A stretch of 64,000 nt of DNA from Blasia pusilla (lineage: Eukaryota > Marchantiophyta > Marchantiopsida > Blasiales): NCBI GenBank assembly GCA_050084515.1, contig CM114274.1, positions 41,664,001 to 41,728,000 of the forward strand, given 5' to 3'. Both the position numbers and the translations under genes were made by a program. The notes below the pieces were generated by a model. That model did no database searches. It saw only the letters and a list, made by a program, of their open reading frames with translations, and was not told the origin of the DNA. Each line of letters begins with the position of its first letter. Position 1 is the first letter of the stretch. Positions 45,321 to 55,909 of this stretch are shown one piece after another.

Positions 45321-46788
45321 CCACCACCCTCAAGGGCATTCCATCTTTCCTCTTTGGCCTTTTCCAAAGATATCCATCTTGTAGTAGATAGCCATATGCC
45401 TTGTGCCGAATCTCCTTGAAGAACTTTTTGTCCACCCTCCATCTCTTTGCAGAGTGCTTAAATAGCGCCCAATTTCTTTTAACTTTGCCCTCATACAAAT
45501 CCTCTCTCAAGGCTAGAACATCCTCTATGCCACCTCGTTCTTGAGATAACACTTGCCACACATGTGCATCATCCTCATCTATCTCAGGTTGCCTCCATAT
45601 CTTCTTCTTGACTAAATCTAGCTCTAGACAACATGTCAATCTCGAGTTCTCTTTCCCAACTATATGCTTCAATTGTGGATTCAAGGACCTAATGTAGGCT
45701 ATCCAACGAGCATGGCTATATCCGAGTTGTACACGCAATCATACCTAACAAAGGTAGACAATCAACCTCAAGCAATACATAGGCTCCCATAAGATACTCC
45801 TTCTCAACTTTCATTGCGCAACTCCCCAAAGCTCCTCTTTATCAAGGGTACCTCCTCTGTCGTTCCTTAAGTGTACGAGCTCCAAACCTTGTCGCAAATC
45901 TTCTTCCTTCCGCGTCATCCTGCCCAAGTGCCCATCCGATAGCAATAGGGCTAGTGTCCACTGTGATGATAATAGGTCGTCCGCATTCGTAGCTCATTTG
46001 TCGTAAAACAGGTGGCGACTTCAATGCCTCCTTCAACTGCATCATTGCTGCTCTTTGCTTCTTCTCCCAAGTGAACTTCTTCTTCTTTCTCAACAACTCA
46101 TACAAAGGATCAGATATGTGGCCAAAATGAGGAATCCACACCTGATAGAACACACAAGCTCCTAAAAACCTTCTCACTTCGGTGACGTTTTCACATTCTC
46201 GTATCCTCCCAATGACATCAACTTTTCTTTGGATTTGGTTTTCGCCAAACTCTCCACAAAGATGACCCACTACCACGATCTGAGGAACCCCAAAGCTACA
46301 CTTTTCTCCAGAAAGAGTAAGATTGACCTCTTCTAGTCTTGTTAGGATCATATCCACATCTTGAATATGATCAGACACAAACTTTCTACACCCATCTTTC
46401 ACAACCCTCTCAATCCTATCTTCTATTGCACACCCCTTTATAGGGATATCATCTACAAAAGGAATGGTTTTCTCAGGAATGAACTCTCTCAAGATCTTAT
46501 TCATTGCACTGCATGTGAGCGATGAATTTGTTGCTCCTTGAGGTAATGTGCACATTCTTACAAACCCAAGTGGAGTGCGCATAGTGGTAATATCTCTCTA
46601 CTCGTAGCTAATTGGAATTGATCATATCCTGAGTGCAAATCTCCTATAGAATAGATAGCACGGGCTGCAAAAGTCATGACTTCATCTATTCTAGGCCCCC
46701 GCTCCCATATTTGAATGGTTACCTTATTTGCCGGTTGCATATCTTGAATGAAGGAGAGCTCTCTGATTTCTTTGGCAGAATGAACCAT
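45199..46788 (-). pseudogene. Reverse transcriptase-RNase H of the second gypsy element
   Basis: RT starts in the minus ORF 46788-46558 (IRELSFIQDMQPANKVTIQ, AIYSIGDLHSGYDQFQL) and continues at 46582-45842 with MCTLPQGATNSS and the catalytic box FVDDIPIKG (the usual Y is F). Then follow LGACVFYQVWIPHFGHI and the RNase H beginning, PIIITVDTSPIAIGWALGQ and RRFATRFGARTLKERQRRYP. The RNase H end and the linker to integrase are in 45738-45199 (LNPQLKHIVGKENSRLTC). Frameshifts lie near 46.57 and 45.80 kb. Confidence 0.85.
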
Positions 46789-47655
46789 CGACTGAGTAAG
46801 GCCCCATAGATGGCTCTAAGATACCCATCTGCATCTTCTCCTTCAATAACTCAATCAGCTTGGGAATCATAGCTCATTGGTACCGGTATGGGTTTCAAAT
46901 CCCAAGGCACATGTGGAATCTGAAAATTACCATCGGTGCCACCACACTCGTGTCTACACAACCAATTTCTTGTGTAGTAAAAGAGAAAGCCTTACCATGT
47001 CTCCTTAACATCTCCGAAAGCATTTTCTTTCAATTTTGAGAAACTCACCCTCCGATTTGACGATCTAGCATCTCTTCGTGAACTTGTGTCCTATCTTCTT
47101 GACATCCCGCAGACTTGGCTCCATTGATGCACGTTCTACTTGTCTCCCACAACCCTATGGTAGTTGAGTAGCCATTGGTTTCACCAAGCCTTTGTCTTGT
47201 ATTTTTTGTGCACTTGTGCCTCCATGGGATCGGACTCAAACCGTGCCCATCCGCTTCCTTCTCCGTAGATTCATATTCATTTTCTCCTTCCATGAACCTT
47301 GATATCTCTTCATGCAACTCACGCGAGTGAATTGCAATCACACTTCTATCCAATGAATCGGTGTTCATCTGGGTAAACACATCTTCAAGACTATCTCCAA
47401 AACCCTCTTCTTCATACATCCCACTAATGAACTCTTCATCTAATAGAACACCCTCACATTTTAACAAACCCTCCTTTTTTTTTATAAAACGTCTTTTCTT
47501 TTCATTCATTTCTTTCATCATTTGGAATCTATTAGACCACGAAGAAAAACATTGAGAAAACCCACACCTAAACATATATGATTCTTCCCCCTCTACTAGC
47601 GGAAGACTCTTTCTATTCTCTGCACCCCCATATTCCCGCTCTATAGGAGTGCTAA

Positions 47656-48183
47656 CTAAAAATCCAAAAACTCTTTCTCTACCTTCATAGGACCATCTCT
47701 CAACTTCTCTCTATTCGTTTCATGACCTATTCGTACAGTAAGGAATTGAATTGATCTTGTTCCAACCTGACTTCTAATACGGGCATAATGAGACCCATCA
47801 TCCATGACTTTGGTCTCCATTCTAGATGTTGTGATGTAAGGTTGCCCAAGAATCACAGGATAAGTAGCTCCATTCTGAACAAAGAAATTTTGCTCAATCA
47901 ACACATCTCCGATATGAGTTTTGACGGATGGACAAGCACCATAGAGTTCACCTTTTTGGTTGTTAGCCGCTCGTAGTACCCATCCATGCCCTGTATCAAT
48001 TGGCCACATCCCTTTGTCGTACACACTTCGCGACATGATGTTGATCTCCGAACCATGATCAACGAGAGCCAGAACTGACTCTTGAAGAGAGCCAAGTCGA
48101 ACTCTAGCCTCTGTCATTGCACGCGCCCAATATGATCGAGAATAGTGTCCACCATTATGCCTTTCTTCACCTTGTTCGCTCAA
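47656..48183 (-). pseudogene. Retropepsin of the second gypsy element
   Basis: An open segment of 175 codons carries ALVDHGSEINIMSRSVYDKG, where the active site is D-H-G instead of D-S/T-G, followed by ELYGACPSVKTHIGDVLIEQ and the YPVILGQPYI strand that normally follows in gypsy proteases. Since the rest of the domain is intact, His may be native to this family rather than a lesion; I recall related elements with DHGSEI but could not check. Downstream (47575-47045) is a region of low recognisability. Confidence 0.75.
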
Positions 48184-49393
48184 GGCTTCTCCTAATCTCG
48201 TCGTAAGTCAAGCTTTTGTCCAAACACTTGGCAAAGCTCTTCATCTTCTTCTTCGTGATGTCGTGATCCAAAGCTCTCACCATCACCATATCTGCAGTCA
48301 TCTGCCTCTTCCTTTTGATCACATTATGATCAACTCATAAAAGTCACGTTTGGCTATGCCCAAGACTTCCCTCTAAGAAAACTCTATTTTCGCATCCAAA
48401 ATCCTCTCCTCAAGAATCTCCTTTAAATTCGTGTTTGTCTCGATATCGATCGCAGCCTTGTATGTAGGAGTCTTACCCTTGGTCTTCTTCGAGGAGACCT
48501 CATGCGTTCTCCTTGGTCCCTCGCTTCTTTGACATGAGAATCCCTCACAGATTCAGATGTGGAAGGTCCTTCTTCTCTTGATGGCTACGCCTCCGGTTGT
48601 CCTTTTCTTCTTAAGGTCCTTGCTCTTCTTGCGGCTTCCTCAACATCAACACCATCATTGTCGCGTCTCCTCTTCTCCTCCACACTAGCATCTTGCCAAC
48701 TCACATGTTTCTCTTGTGCTAGGTATGCTTTAACACACCCAGCTTCCACTGGATCATCCCATCCAGTCAGATGACGGATAGTCTCTGCCCCTCATATCAT
48801 AACTTCTCGAGGAAATTCTAATGATTCACTTTTAGCTACAGATACAAGAGGTGCTTCAATTTTTACCGCAAAGGTATCGAATCTAATGTCGAGTGGCAAC
48901 TCCTACTTGACTTCTCACTAAGCCTTTCATACCTCCTCTACCAAAGTTGGTATTCAACGGCATACCGGTTTGTTGAATGAATCTTCCCATCTTTGAAGTT
49001 TACTATTCCATTTCTAAGAGCTTCAAAATTCCTCACATTCTCGACGTTGATGCTCAACACTATCACACCATATACATCTTCTCACAAAGTTCTTACTTGT
49101 TGAAGGAGCACCAACACTAGGACTCCATCAAGTTTAAGCTCAGCCATTTCTACTCTCAACTCTCTCAAACCTTTCACCAACTCATCAATGGTAGAATCTT
49201 CAAGCTTTGCAGGCATGGGCTTAGGCAATGGATTTGAAATTGGTACCTCCGACTTGAACATGTGGTTCTACCTCTACTTCGACTTTGCTTTGTGAGGATA
49301 GCAACAGCTTCTTCCACTTTCTTCCAATTAGTGCTGACACCTCCTTCTTCATTCTTGTCCGCCAACATTATGAAAAGCTTGTCCTCCAAATTC

Positions 49394-49948
49394 TCATCTC
49401 AGCGCCTCAAGGAATAACTCGGTTTTCCTCAAGTCTAGAGTTGCCCTTTCAAAAGGAGAAAGCTGAAAAAACCGCTTCTCAAACTCACGCAACAATTCAT
49501 TTGGAGTCATTCCCTTCCCTGGACGTTGCTCTATCCATTCTAGAAAACTCCTCTTAGTCACCCGATCCACATCATCATCGAAGAATTCTCCTTTTAGCAA
49601 TCGTCGACTTCTCCCATGAGGTTGGATTTTTCGCTCTCAACTTTACTTGACTACGGATCTTTGGTATTATAGCTAACTCAAAACTTGACACCATATCACC
49701 TTCGGGACACGGTTTACCTCCATCTCACAAATGTACTCGAACATACTTGGTGATGTTCCGCCATCAAATCTCCCCAACTTCTTCACAATCGCTTGAGAGC
49801 CCTTGTTGATCTTTCCTCTCCGATGTGAACTCCTCCTTGTTGGCTCAACAATGTTGTCAAAGTTCGGAGAAGATCCTCGCTCCTCGTTCCCATTGATGAA
49901 GTACTCCCAAAAGTAGTCATCTTGATACGACTCAACTTGCAAACACAA
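49394..49948 (-). pseudogene. Gag region of the second gypsy element
   Basis: Minus-strand ORF pieces 49948-49673 (KKLGRFDGGTSPSMFEYICE) and 49600-49394 (KRSFLEWIEQRPGKGMTPNE, LREFEKRFFQLSPFERATLD) match the retrotransposon gag capsid pattern. An upstream start, MVLPQELFEAVVCVCKLSR (49983), may be the gag start just inside the 5' LTR. Frameshifted between the pieces. Confidence 0.65.
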
Positions 49949-50032
49949 ACTACCGCCTCAAAGAGCTCTTGTGGAAGCACCATTTGTCGTGGTCGAGAAA
50001 TCTTTCTTCGAGCAAGGGCGGGCCTTCTCTAG

Positions 50033-51195
50033 TGCGGTAGATGCGGTCGATGCAAGGTGAACTCTCTAATAAGTTCTCCTTTTTCAATACAAAATTATGA
50101 TGTACACTCTCCATTCTCTCACGAAATGTATCACAAATGGAAGTGCCGAGGCGATCACTTCTTCGTAACATCGGGCCCCAAATTCCTAACTATAAAATCC
50201 CTATAAACTATTTTACGTTTGTACACGAGGAAGATAGCACAACTAGTGTTAAACCCTACTTGACCAAGCCTATTGACATCCATGGATCGCTATATAAGGA
50301 CATACAAAGTACAATCCCATGTCCTTCCATATGTGACGATAGGAAGAATCACCATGATTGAGATTGCATGACCTGGTTCATGAACGCCCCAAAGTGATAA
50401 ACTAAATAGCGAGTGAACCAAAGGCTTTATCTACAAAGAGTACCTTGACATGGTAAGGATTGAGGAAAGGAAAGTTGGGCACGCTGTGCTCCACCCCTAT
50501 CCATGCTTTGATGACATTTTCTACTCTCCTCAAGAATGGGTTTTGGCGGAGTTATTCTCCCAAGAGGGGTAATCCACTCTCATTGGGAAAGTAACAAGCC
50601 AAAACATCCGCTATTTTAGTATGACTAAAATCCTCTACTGGTGACAAACCTCTCATGCCCCCATACACACACACACCACACTCTAGAAACCTCTCAAGAA
50701 TAGACCATGATCAAGTTACTCTCCCAAGAGGGGTGATCCACTCATTGGAAGAGCAAGAAATCCCAAAGCCATACACTCAAGAGAGACACGAGAGACTCAA
50801 GATGTGGAATAGAAGGTGATGAACCCTTGAAGGTCCCTCCTCTTCATATACTCACAAGGGATCCACAAGAGTCTGAAATAGAGCTTATCTTATCTTGTGC
50901 CACATGGCTTCCTCTCAAGGCTTAGCCAATCACATTTTGACACAAGTAGATTTCCTCTTATCTCTTCCAAAATATCCTCTTTTACCCACATGATATTTTC
51001 CAAATTACCCCAACTAACCTAGCCACCAACCAAGACTACTTTTGCTTTTCATTAAAGCAACTACTTTACTTTTATAGTAAAGTTGGGCCCGCATAAAAGA
51101 GGCACCATAAAGAGGTTTAAACATAAGAATCTCCTTTTTCTAAGCCAATTTACTTAATACTAATGAAACTCTATCTAACACTTAATGACGAAGGA
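50033..51195 (-). repeat. 5' LTR of the second gypsy element
   Basis: Direct repeat of 42896-44094, in the same orientation. In a minus-strand element this copy is the 5' LTR and would drive transcription. It lacks about 30 bp near 51.07 kb that the other LTR has and shows scattered 1-nt indels. Confidence 0.85.
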
Positions 51196-52370
51196 CCCAA
51201 ATGCGACTACTCGCTCGAGGCGCCACTTTCTCTGCTCATTTCAAAGCGTATTTATGCTTTCGCCGCTTCTTTGCTCGTTGTGTTGTTGTCTTTGTCGCTT
51301 GCTTGGTCTTTGCTCAAGGGGTAATCGAAGGGTGGTCCGACTCAGGGGCTCCATTTCCATGCCACCTTCTTTGTTGAGAACTTGAAACTCGCTCGTGAAG
51401 CGTTCTTGCCGCTTTCGGTCGACATTGTTTGCCTTGCTTTCGTTCAACTTCGTTCTTGCTCGCTCGTTCGTGAATTTCGGTGATACTTTTGCTATTTCGC
51501 TCGTTCAACTTTTTCTTGCTGCTCGTTGAAACGCCGTTGTTCTTTGCTACTTGCTCGCTTGTGAAGCGCTGTTGCGGCGGCCGCCTCAGAGGCGCGCCAC
51601 TCGCTACTCGTTTCAAGTAGCGTTGTTCTTCTTTTGCTCGTTTGTGAAGCGTTTGGGGAGGCGTCTCGCCGCTCCTTGCTCTCTCACGCTTGTTGATGTT
51701 TTTATCGCAACTCTATCCTCCGTGTATTTTTAGTTGGTCTTTGGGTTTACCGTTTGACTCAAGCGCATACCTGTGTTTTTGCGTTGTTGCTGGGTCTTTA
51801 CTTCGTTCAGGCCAGACTCAAGCACATGCTGCTCTTGCTCTTGCCATCATTTTTTTTTCCATCTCGAATCTCTGGTGTGTGTTGCACTGCTCCTGATCAG
51901 CTCCCATGAAGGCTCGACTCTCTCGAGATGCTCTCGTCTAGACCAACTTGAGACTCTTTAGTTGAATCTGTTACTTGTCCAGACCCAAATCCGCCCGACT
52001 CTCTTGTGCTGCATGCTACTAAGTTGGTCTTGTCCGCCCGACTCTCTTGTCCACCCGACTCTCTTGTGCTCCATGTTGTTGAGCTGCTCTCTCCTAGGCC
52101 CGATTTTGACAAGCTTTTGATTTTCGTCAAGGCCCGACTCTCTTGTGCTCCATGTTGCTGAGCTGCTCTCGTCTAGGCCCAATTTTGACCTGCTACTGAT
52201 TTTGTCAAGACCCGAGCTCTTCTTGTAGACTCCGGTTCCCCTTTCGCCCAGGCCATTTTTTCTGGTGGTTCAATCCTAACTTGGTTGTCGTTTGAGTCTC
52301 CTTGGCTCGTGGAGTCTGGTGGGTGCTTGAGCTACACTCTGAGCCTCTACATGGCTAAGAGACAATAACT
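51196..52370. other. Low-complexity GC-skewed sequence, no gene recognised
   Basis: Rich in ttcttgctcgctcgttc-like words repeated irregularly at 51.2-51.65 kb and cccgactctcttg words at 51.99-52.21 kb. Antisense ORFs here are simple-sequence artefacts. It leads directly into the hAT transposase and may be its 5' flank. Confidence 0.5.
52054..52210 (+). repeat. Tandem repeat, 2 x about 79 bp
   Basis: Each unit begins cccgactctcttgtgctcca and ends with ttttgac...gattttcgtcaag. A partial third unit (cccgactctcttgtgctgca) precedes at about 51.99 kb. It lies about 160 bp upstream of the transposase start codon at 52371. Confidence 0.8.
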
Positions 52371-54586
52371 ATGAATGAGATGCTACACAAGGAAGTTAGT
52401 CAAGACTTTGTAGAGGAGAACAGTAGGTCAGGATCATCGGATGGGAGAGAAGGGGAAAAATCGAATACTCCTCCTATAAGTCAGAGTGAGAAAAACAGAT
52501 TGGCTTGGAAGGATGTTTGGTATACTTTGTTTGATTGGATAGAATTTCATGTAGATTCTGGTCGAATTTTTTGCAAAGTTCGTAGACAAGGTAAGGGGAA
52601 AAGCTCCTTTGCTAGGGATGGTGCCATTAATTGTAAGGTTTCGGCCTTCACAGATCATGGTAAGTCGAATGAGAACATGAAGCTTGCATGGGCTGCGAAT
52701 GTGGGGAGCAGATCCATGGCCAAGGCTATAGCCACTACAAATCGGACTTGTGATCTCGCACTTTTGACTTTGTTCAAATGTGCATATTTCGTTGCAAAGG
52801 AAGCCTTGCCATTTTCAAAGTTCTCAAATCTGTGTAAGTTATTGATTTCTGTGAATGCACCTATAACCCGCGACTTGTACCAAGATGAAAAAAGTTGTGC
52901 TAATATGTGTTATTATTTAGCCAGGTTCTTCTCAAGAGGAACCTTTCTAAAGTGCAACAATCTCCTTTCTTTGGGATAATGATTGACGAGTCCACAGATA
53001 TATCTGTCACTCGACACCTTGTTGTATTTGCAACTTACTTAGATGAGGGACAAGTGGAGAGTTGTTTTATAGGATTGCTACCATATCCAGAGAAATGTTC
53101 GAATGCAATCACTAACAATTTGTTGGAGTTGATAAAGGATTCAGGACTTGAGGGATCAAAACTGGTTGCCTTTGGATCTGATGGAGCTTTTACTATGGTA
53201 GGAAGCCAAAACGGAGTAGCATCTCAGCTGAAACATAAGTTAAATCCTTTTATGTTGTCTGTGCATTGTGTGGCGACAGACAAATCTCATTTGTTTTAAC
53301 AAAAAAGAAAAGGTGTAGGTGTAAGGAAATATCTATAGAAGTAGATTCCATCTTGAATGCAGTAGCTGGATATTTTAGAAGGTCGTCGAAGAGGAAGTGT
53401 GGTCTTGCAACTTTGCAAGAGAAGTTGAACGATTCTCAGAAAGTGATGAAGAGGTACCACAAGATTCGCTGGTTGTCACGTTGGCAGGCTGTTACTACTT
53501 TATGTGACTCATTGGAATTTGTCCTTGCATATTTCAGAGATATCTCACCCTCGGAAGATAATGGCAATGATGCAAATTTGTATAACAAACTTAGATCATT
53601 TCAGATGATCTATCAGCTGTACTTTTTGGCAGATATTTTGTTTCTTCTTGCTAACTTGAGTAAGATGTTCCAATATAAGTTTGTAGATGTTAGTACCATA
53701 GGTAGTATAGTGACTTTTGAAATAGCTTTCATAACAATGAATTTTGTAATGGAGAACCCTGATCTGAATGCCTCCACTTTCTCCAGACCAGACTTTGGTC
53801 CTCCAGGGGGTTATTTGAAACGTTTACAATCTGAGATTAGGGGCAGAAAGTTCCACAGCATAGAAATGTTGAGGAATCGGACAGGAAAGGATCTAGAGGC
53901 TGCCTTGTTGTTTCAAAAGAATTTTTCTGAGAGTGTTTGTGTAGCTTTACAAGATTGGTTTAGGGATAACAACTTGATTAGTGCTATGAGGATAATGAAT
54001 CCTCTACACATGCCTTCAAAGCAAGTGGGACTAAATAGTTGGGATTGTAAGGAATTGGATGACCTCTCTACACATTTTGGGACGGACTTATCCTTCAAAG
54101 GTCACTTGCAACCTTCTTTACTAAGTGTAGGAGCTGTGAAACAAGAGTTTCAATCATTTAAGCTCATGGCCACCACGGAGTGGAAAGATCTGAACTTCAA
54201 GGACTTGTGGGCTATGGTAAGTTGGAGCTCGTCCTTGCAATGTAAGTTCTCTAACTTGCTCATTTTAGCCAATATTGCTAGGGTACAGTGTGTTAGTACT
54301 GCTATTTGTGAGAGAGCTTTCTCTGTGCAGAATGTGATTAAGACTAAAAGTAGGAATAGGTTAATGACAAAGCATTTGGATGTTGTTCTTAGGATTGCCT
54401 TAGAGGGGAAAATAGATGATTATGAAGCTTTGCTGGTTGAATCTGTAGTTCTTTGGAAGAATTCAGACACACTTTAGGTATGTGTATGCCAATCCCGAGA
54501 GATATATTCATGAGATAGAAATTCCACTAGAAGTTCGCGTAAATTTAAATGCCTTAGACCCAAGTGAAGTTGTTGTGGATGTGTAA
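52371..54586 (+). pseudogene. hAT-superfamily transposase, copy 1 (three frameshifts)
   Basis: The conceptual protein runs through three frames: 52371 to about 52920, about 52907-53299, then about 53300-54470, with a fourth short in-frame end to 54586. The N-terminal region (AWKDVWYTLFDW, IFCKVRRQGKGKSSFARDG) resembles a TTF/BED-like zinc finger with some ligands missing. The RNase H-fold core has FFGIMIDESTDIS (first catalytic Asp) and LVAFGSDGAFTMVGS (second Asp). The C-terminal hAT dimerisation domain is clear: LLILANIARVQCVSTAICER, AFSVQNVIKTKSRNRL. Breaks are near 52915, 53290 and 54470. No in-frame internal stops occur otherwise, so decay is recent. No terminal inverted repeats were identified. 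Confidence 0.9.
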
Positions 54587-54633
54587 GATGAGGGGGAAAA
54601 GCTTAGTGGTAGGGATAAGGGGGTCCCTTTTCT

Positions 54634-54739
54634 AATACATTGAAGTTTTTACTAAAAAGCTTCAATGTATTATAGAGGGGTAAAATCCTTGGCTCCCAGC
54701 TCGTGGGAGGCCTAGCCAGGTTCAATTCCTGCCAAGGAT
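54634..54739 (+). ncRNA. Hairpin plus tRNA-like module after hAT copy 1
   Basis: 48 nt after the transposase stop, aatacattgaag (54634-54645) pairs with cttcaatgtatt (54660-54671). Then 54685-54739 folds like part of a tRNA. An 8-bp closing stem atccttgg/ccaaggat encloses an arm ctccc-agctcgt-gggag (5-bp stem, 7-nt loop, the size of an anticodon arm) and ggttcaattcc, a close match to the T-arm/B-box consensus. A D-arm is missing. The same module follows hAT copy 2. It may be a tRNA-derived insertion or a 3' element of the transposon. Expression is unknown; I use ncRNA only as the nearest type. Confidence 0.5.
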
Positions 54740-54744
54740 GATGA

Positions 54745-55800
54745 ACTAAAAGAAAGTGTGAAGTGAATTTTGCAATAAAATTGAGGTCCAAGACTCCAGA
54801 AGTAGAGAAGAAATGAAAAGAGGCTTAAGTCCAAAAGATACGTGGAAAATTTTTTCTTGTTAGTATTTCAAATACCGGATATCAACTGAACAATATTTTG
54901 AGTAATTAGAAATGAACTACGGAGAAGAATAAAATTTTGGAAAATCTCTGAAAACTTTAAAAAAAACCCCAGACTTTCCCGGGAGTTTCAAATTTTACCT
55001 TTTGAAACCGGTTAAAATTTTTTAATTACCGGTTTATTCAACCATGCCAAAAAGGGTAAAAAAACTCCCGGCCCTCTACCTCATACCCGCGCGAGGTTAT
55101 CTTGCGCGCGCGGCGGTTTCAACTGCTCAATTGCATCTCACTCATGGCCTTCCTTCGTCCTCGGTCCCAGCCATGCCACCTATACGGCTACCTCCTTACG
55201 CGGCCCGCCCAACCCTTATTGCCTCCCAAATGTCCTTATGTGGGTGCACCGCCCTATGCGGCGGATCCCCCTTTAATGCTTGATTTCCTCTTAGCACGCC
55301 TAAGCTACGTTTCCCAACTCCCTCTGTTCTCTTACCCATTGACCGCTACCCAGCCTCCATCCGCCCTCGCTAGTCCAGGGTTCAGGGAGATTTTTTAAAG
55401 ATGCCTGGCTATAACTGGTAATATATATAGTTACCCGGTTTTTTTCTAAAGTCATCGTCTCTAGCTGGAAATTTTTATTATCCAGGTTCATTTTCTGGTA
55501 AATTTCCATTTTAATCCGGAAAATTCCTAAAATTAGAAAAATTCTGCGCCGAATTTTCGTCCCGATTCACGGTCACCAACGAGTTTCCAGCCTTACTTGC
55601 AGTCATCGGGAAAAATTCGGCCGTTGAAATTTTCGTCGGTAAATTTTCGGCTAGCAAGTACAGTCGGAAGATTTTCACCCAGCAAGCAATGTCCTCTCTT
55701 TCCCCTTCATTCACTAACATCACTCCAACATTCTAAGCAACTTGACTTCCAAAACTCTAAAAAAATTCAACTTCAAAGACCTCATGTCACTTGGTAGTAA
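54745..55800. other. Spacer between the two hAT elements, no gene
   Basis: Many ccggt- and ggaaaatt-type words recur. Overlapping ORFs at 55.04-55.40 kb in two frames lack domains. Possibly the terminal regions of the two transposons, but no inverted repeat could be matched by eye. Confidence 0.45.
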
Positions 55801-55803
55801 GAT

Positions 55804-55898
55804 ATCCTTGGCAGAAGTTGAACCTCGTTCCTCCCACCAGTTGGGAGCCAAGGATCCTCCCCCTCTACAATACTTGGAGCCCCAAAGCTCCAAGTATT
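55804..55898 (-). ncRNA. Hairpin plus tRNA-like module after hAT copy 2
   Basis: On the minus strand, about 12 nt after the transposase reading frame closes, aatacttggagc pairs perfectly with gctccaagtatt (55869-55898). It is followed by the tRNA-like stretch 55855-55804: closing stem atccttgg/ccaaggat, arm ctccc-aactggt-gggag and ggttcaacttc. Relative to copy 1 the first hairpin has four changed positions in each arm, all still paired. Order and spacing are the same as at 54634-54739. Confidence 0.5.
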
Positions 55899-55909
55899 CT
55901 AAAAGGGCC

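Larger units (their letters stand above)
42896..51195 (-). mobile_element. Ty3/gypsy LTR retrotransposon, second family
   Basis: Two direct repeats of about 1.2 kb bound a minus-strand internal region of about 5.9 kb with gag (49948-49394), retropepsin (48183-47656), RT (46788-45842), RNase H (within 45842-45738) and integrase (45320-44221). That is the standard Ty3/gypsy order. All ORFs are interrupted, but LTR similarity is high, so insertion was recent relative to the other elements here. It shares no sequence with the methyltransferase-bearing family. A canonical primer-binding site next to the 5' LTR (left of 50033) is not evident. Confidence 0.88.

Noticed and set aside
51241-51616. 100-codon minus-strand ORF rich in Lys, Arg, Ser and Glu
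   Set aside because: Encoded by irregular gctcgttc repeats; low complexity.
54685-54739. A functional tRNA gene
   Set aside because: The stretch is 55 nt, has no D-arm, and the arm loop lacks the usual U33. It is tRNA-like only.
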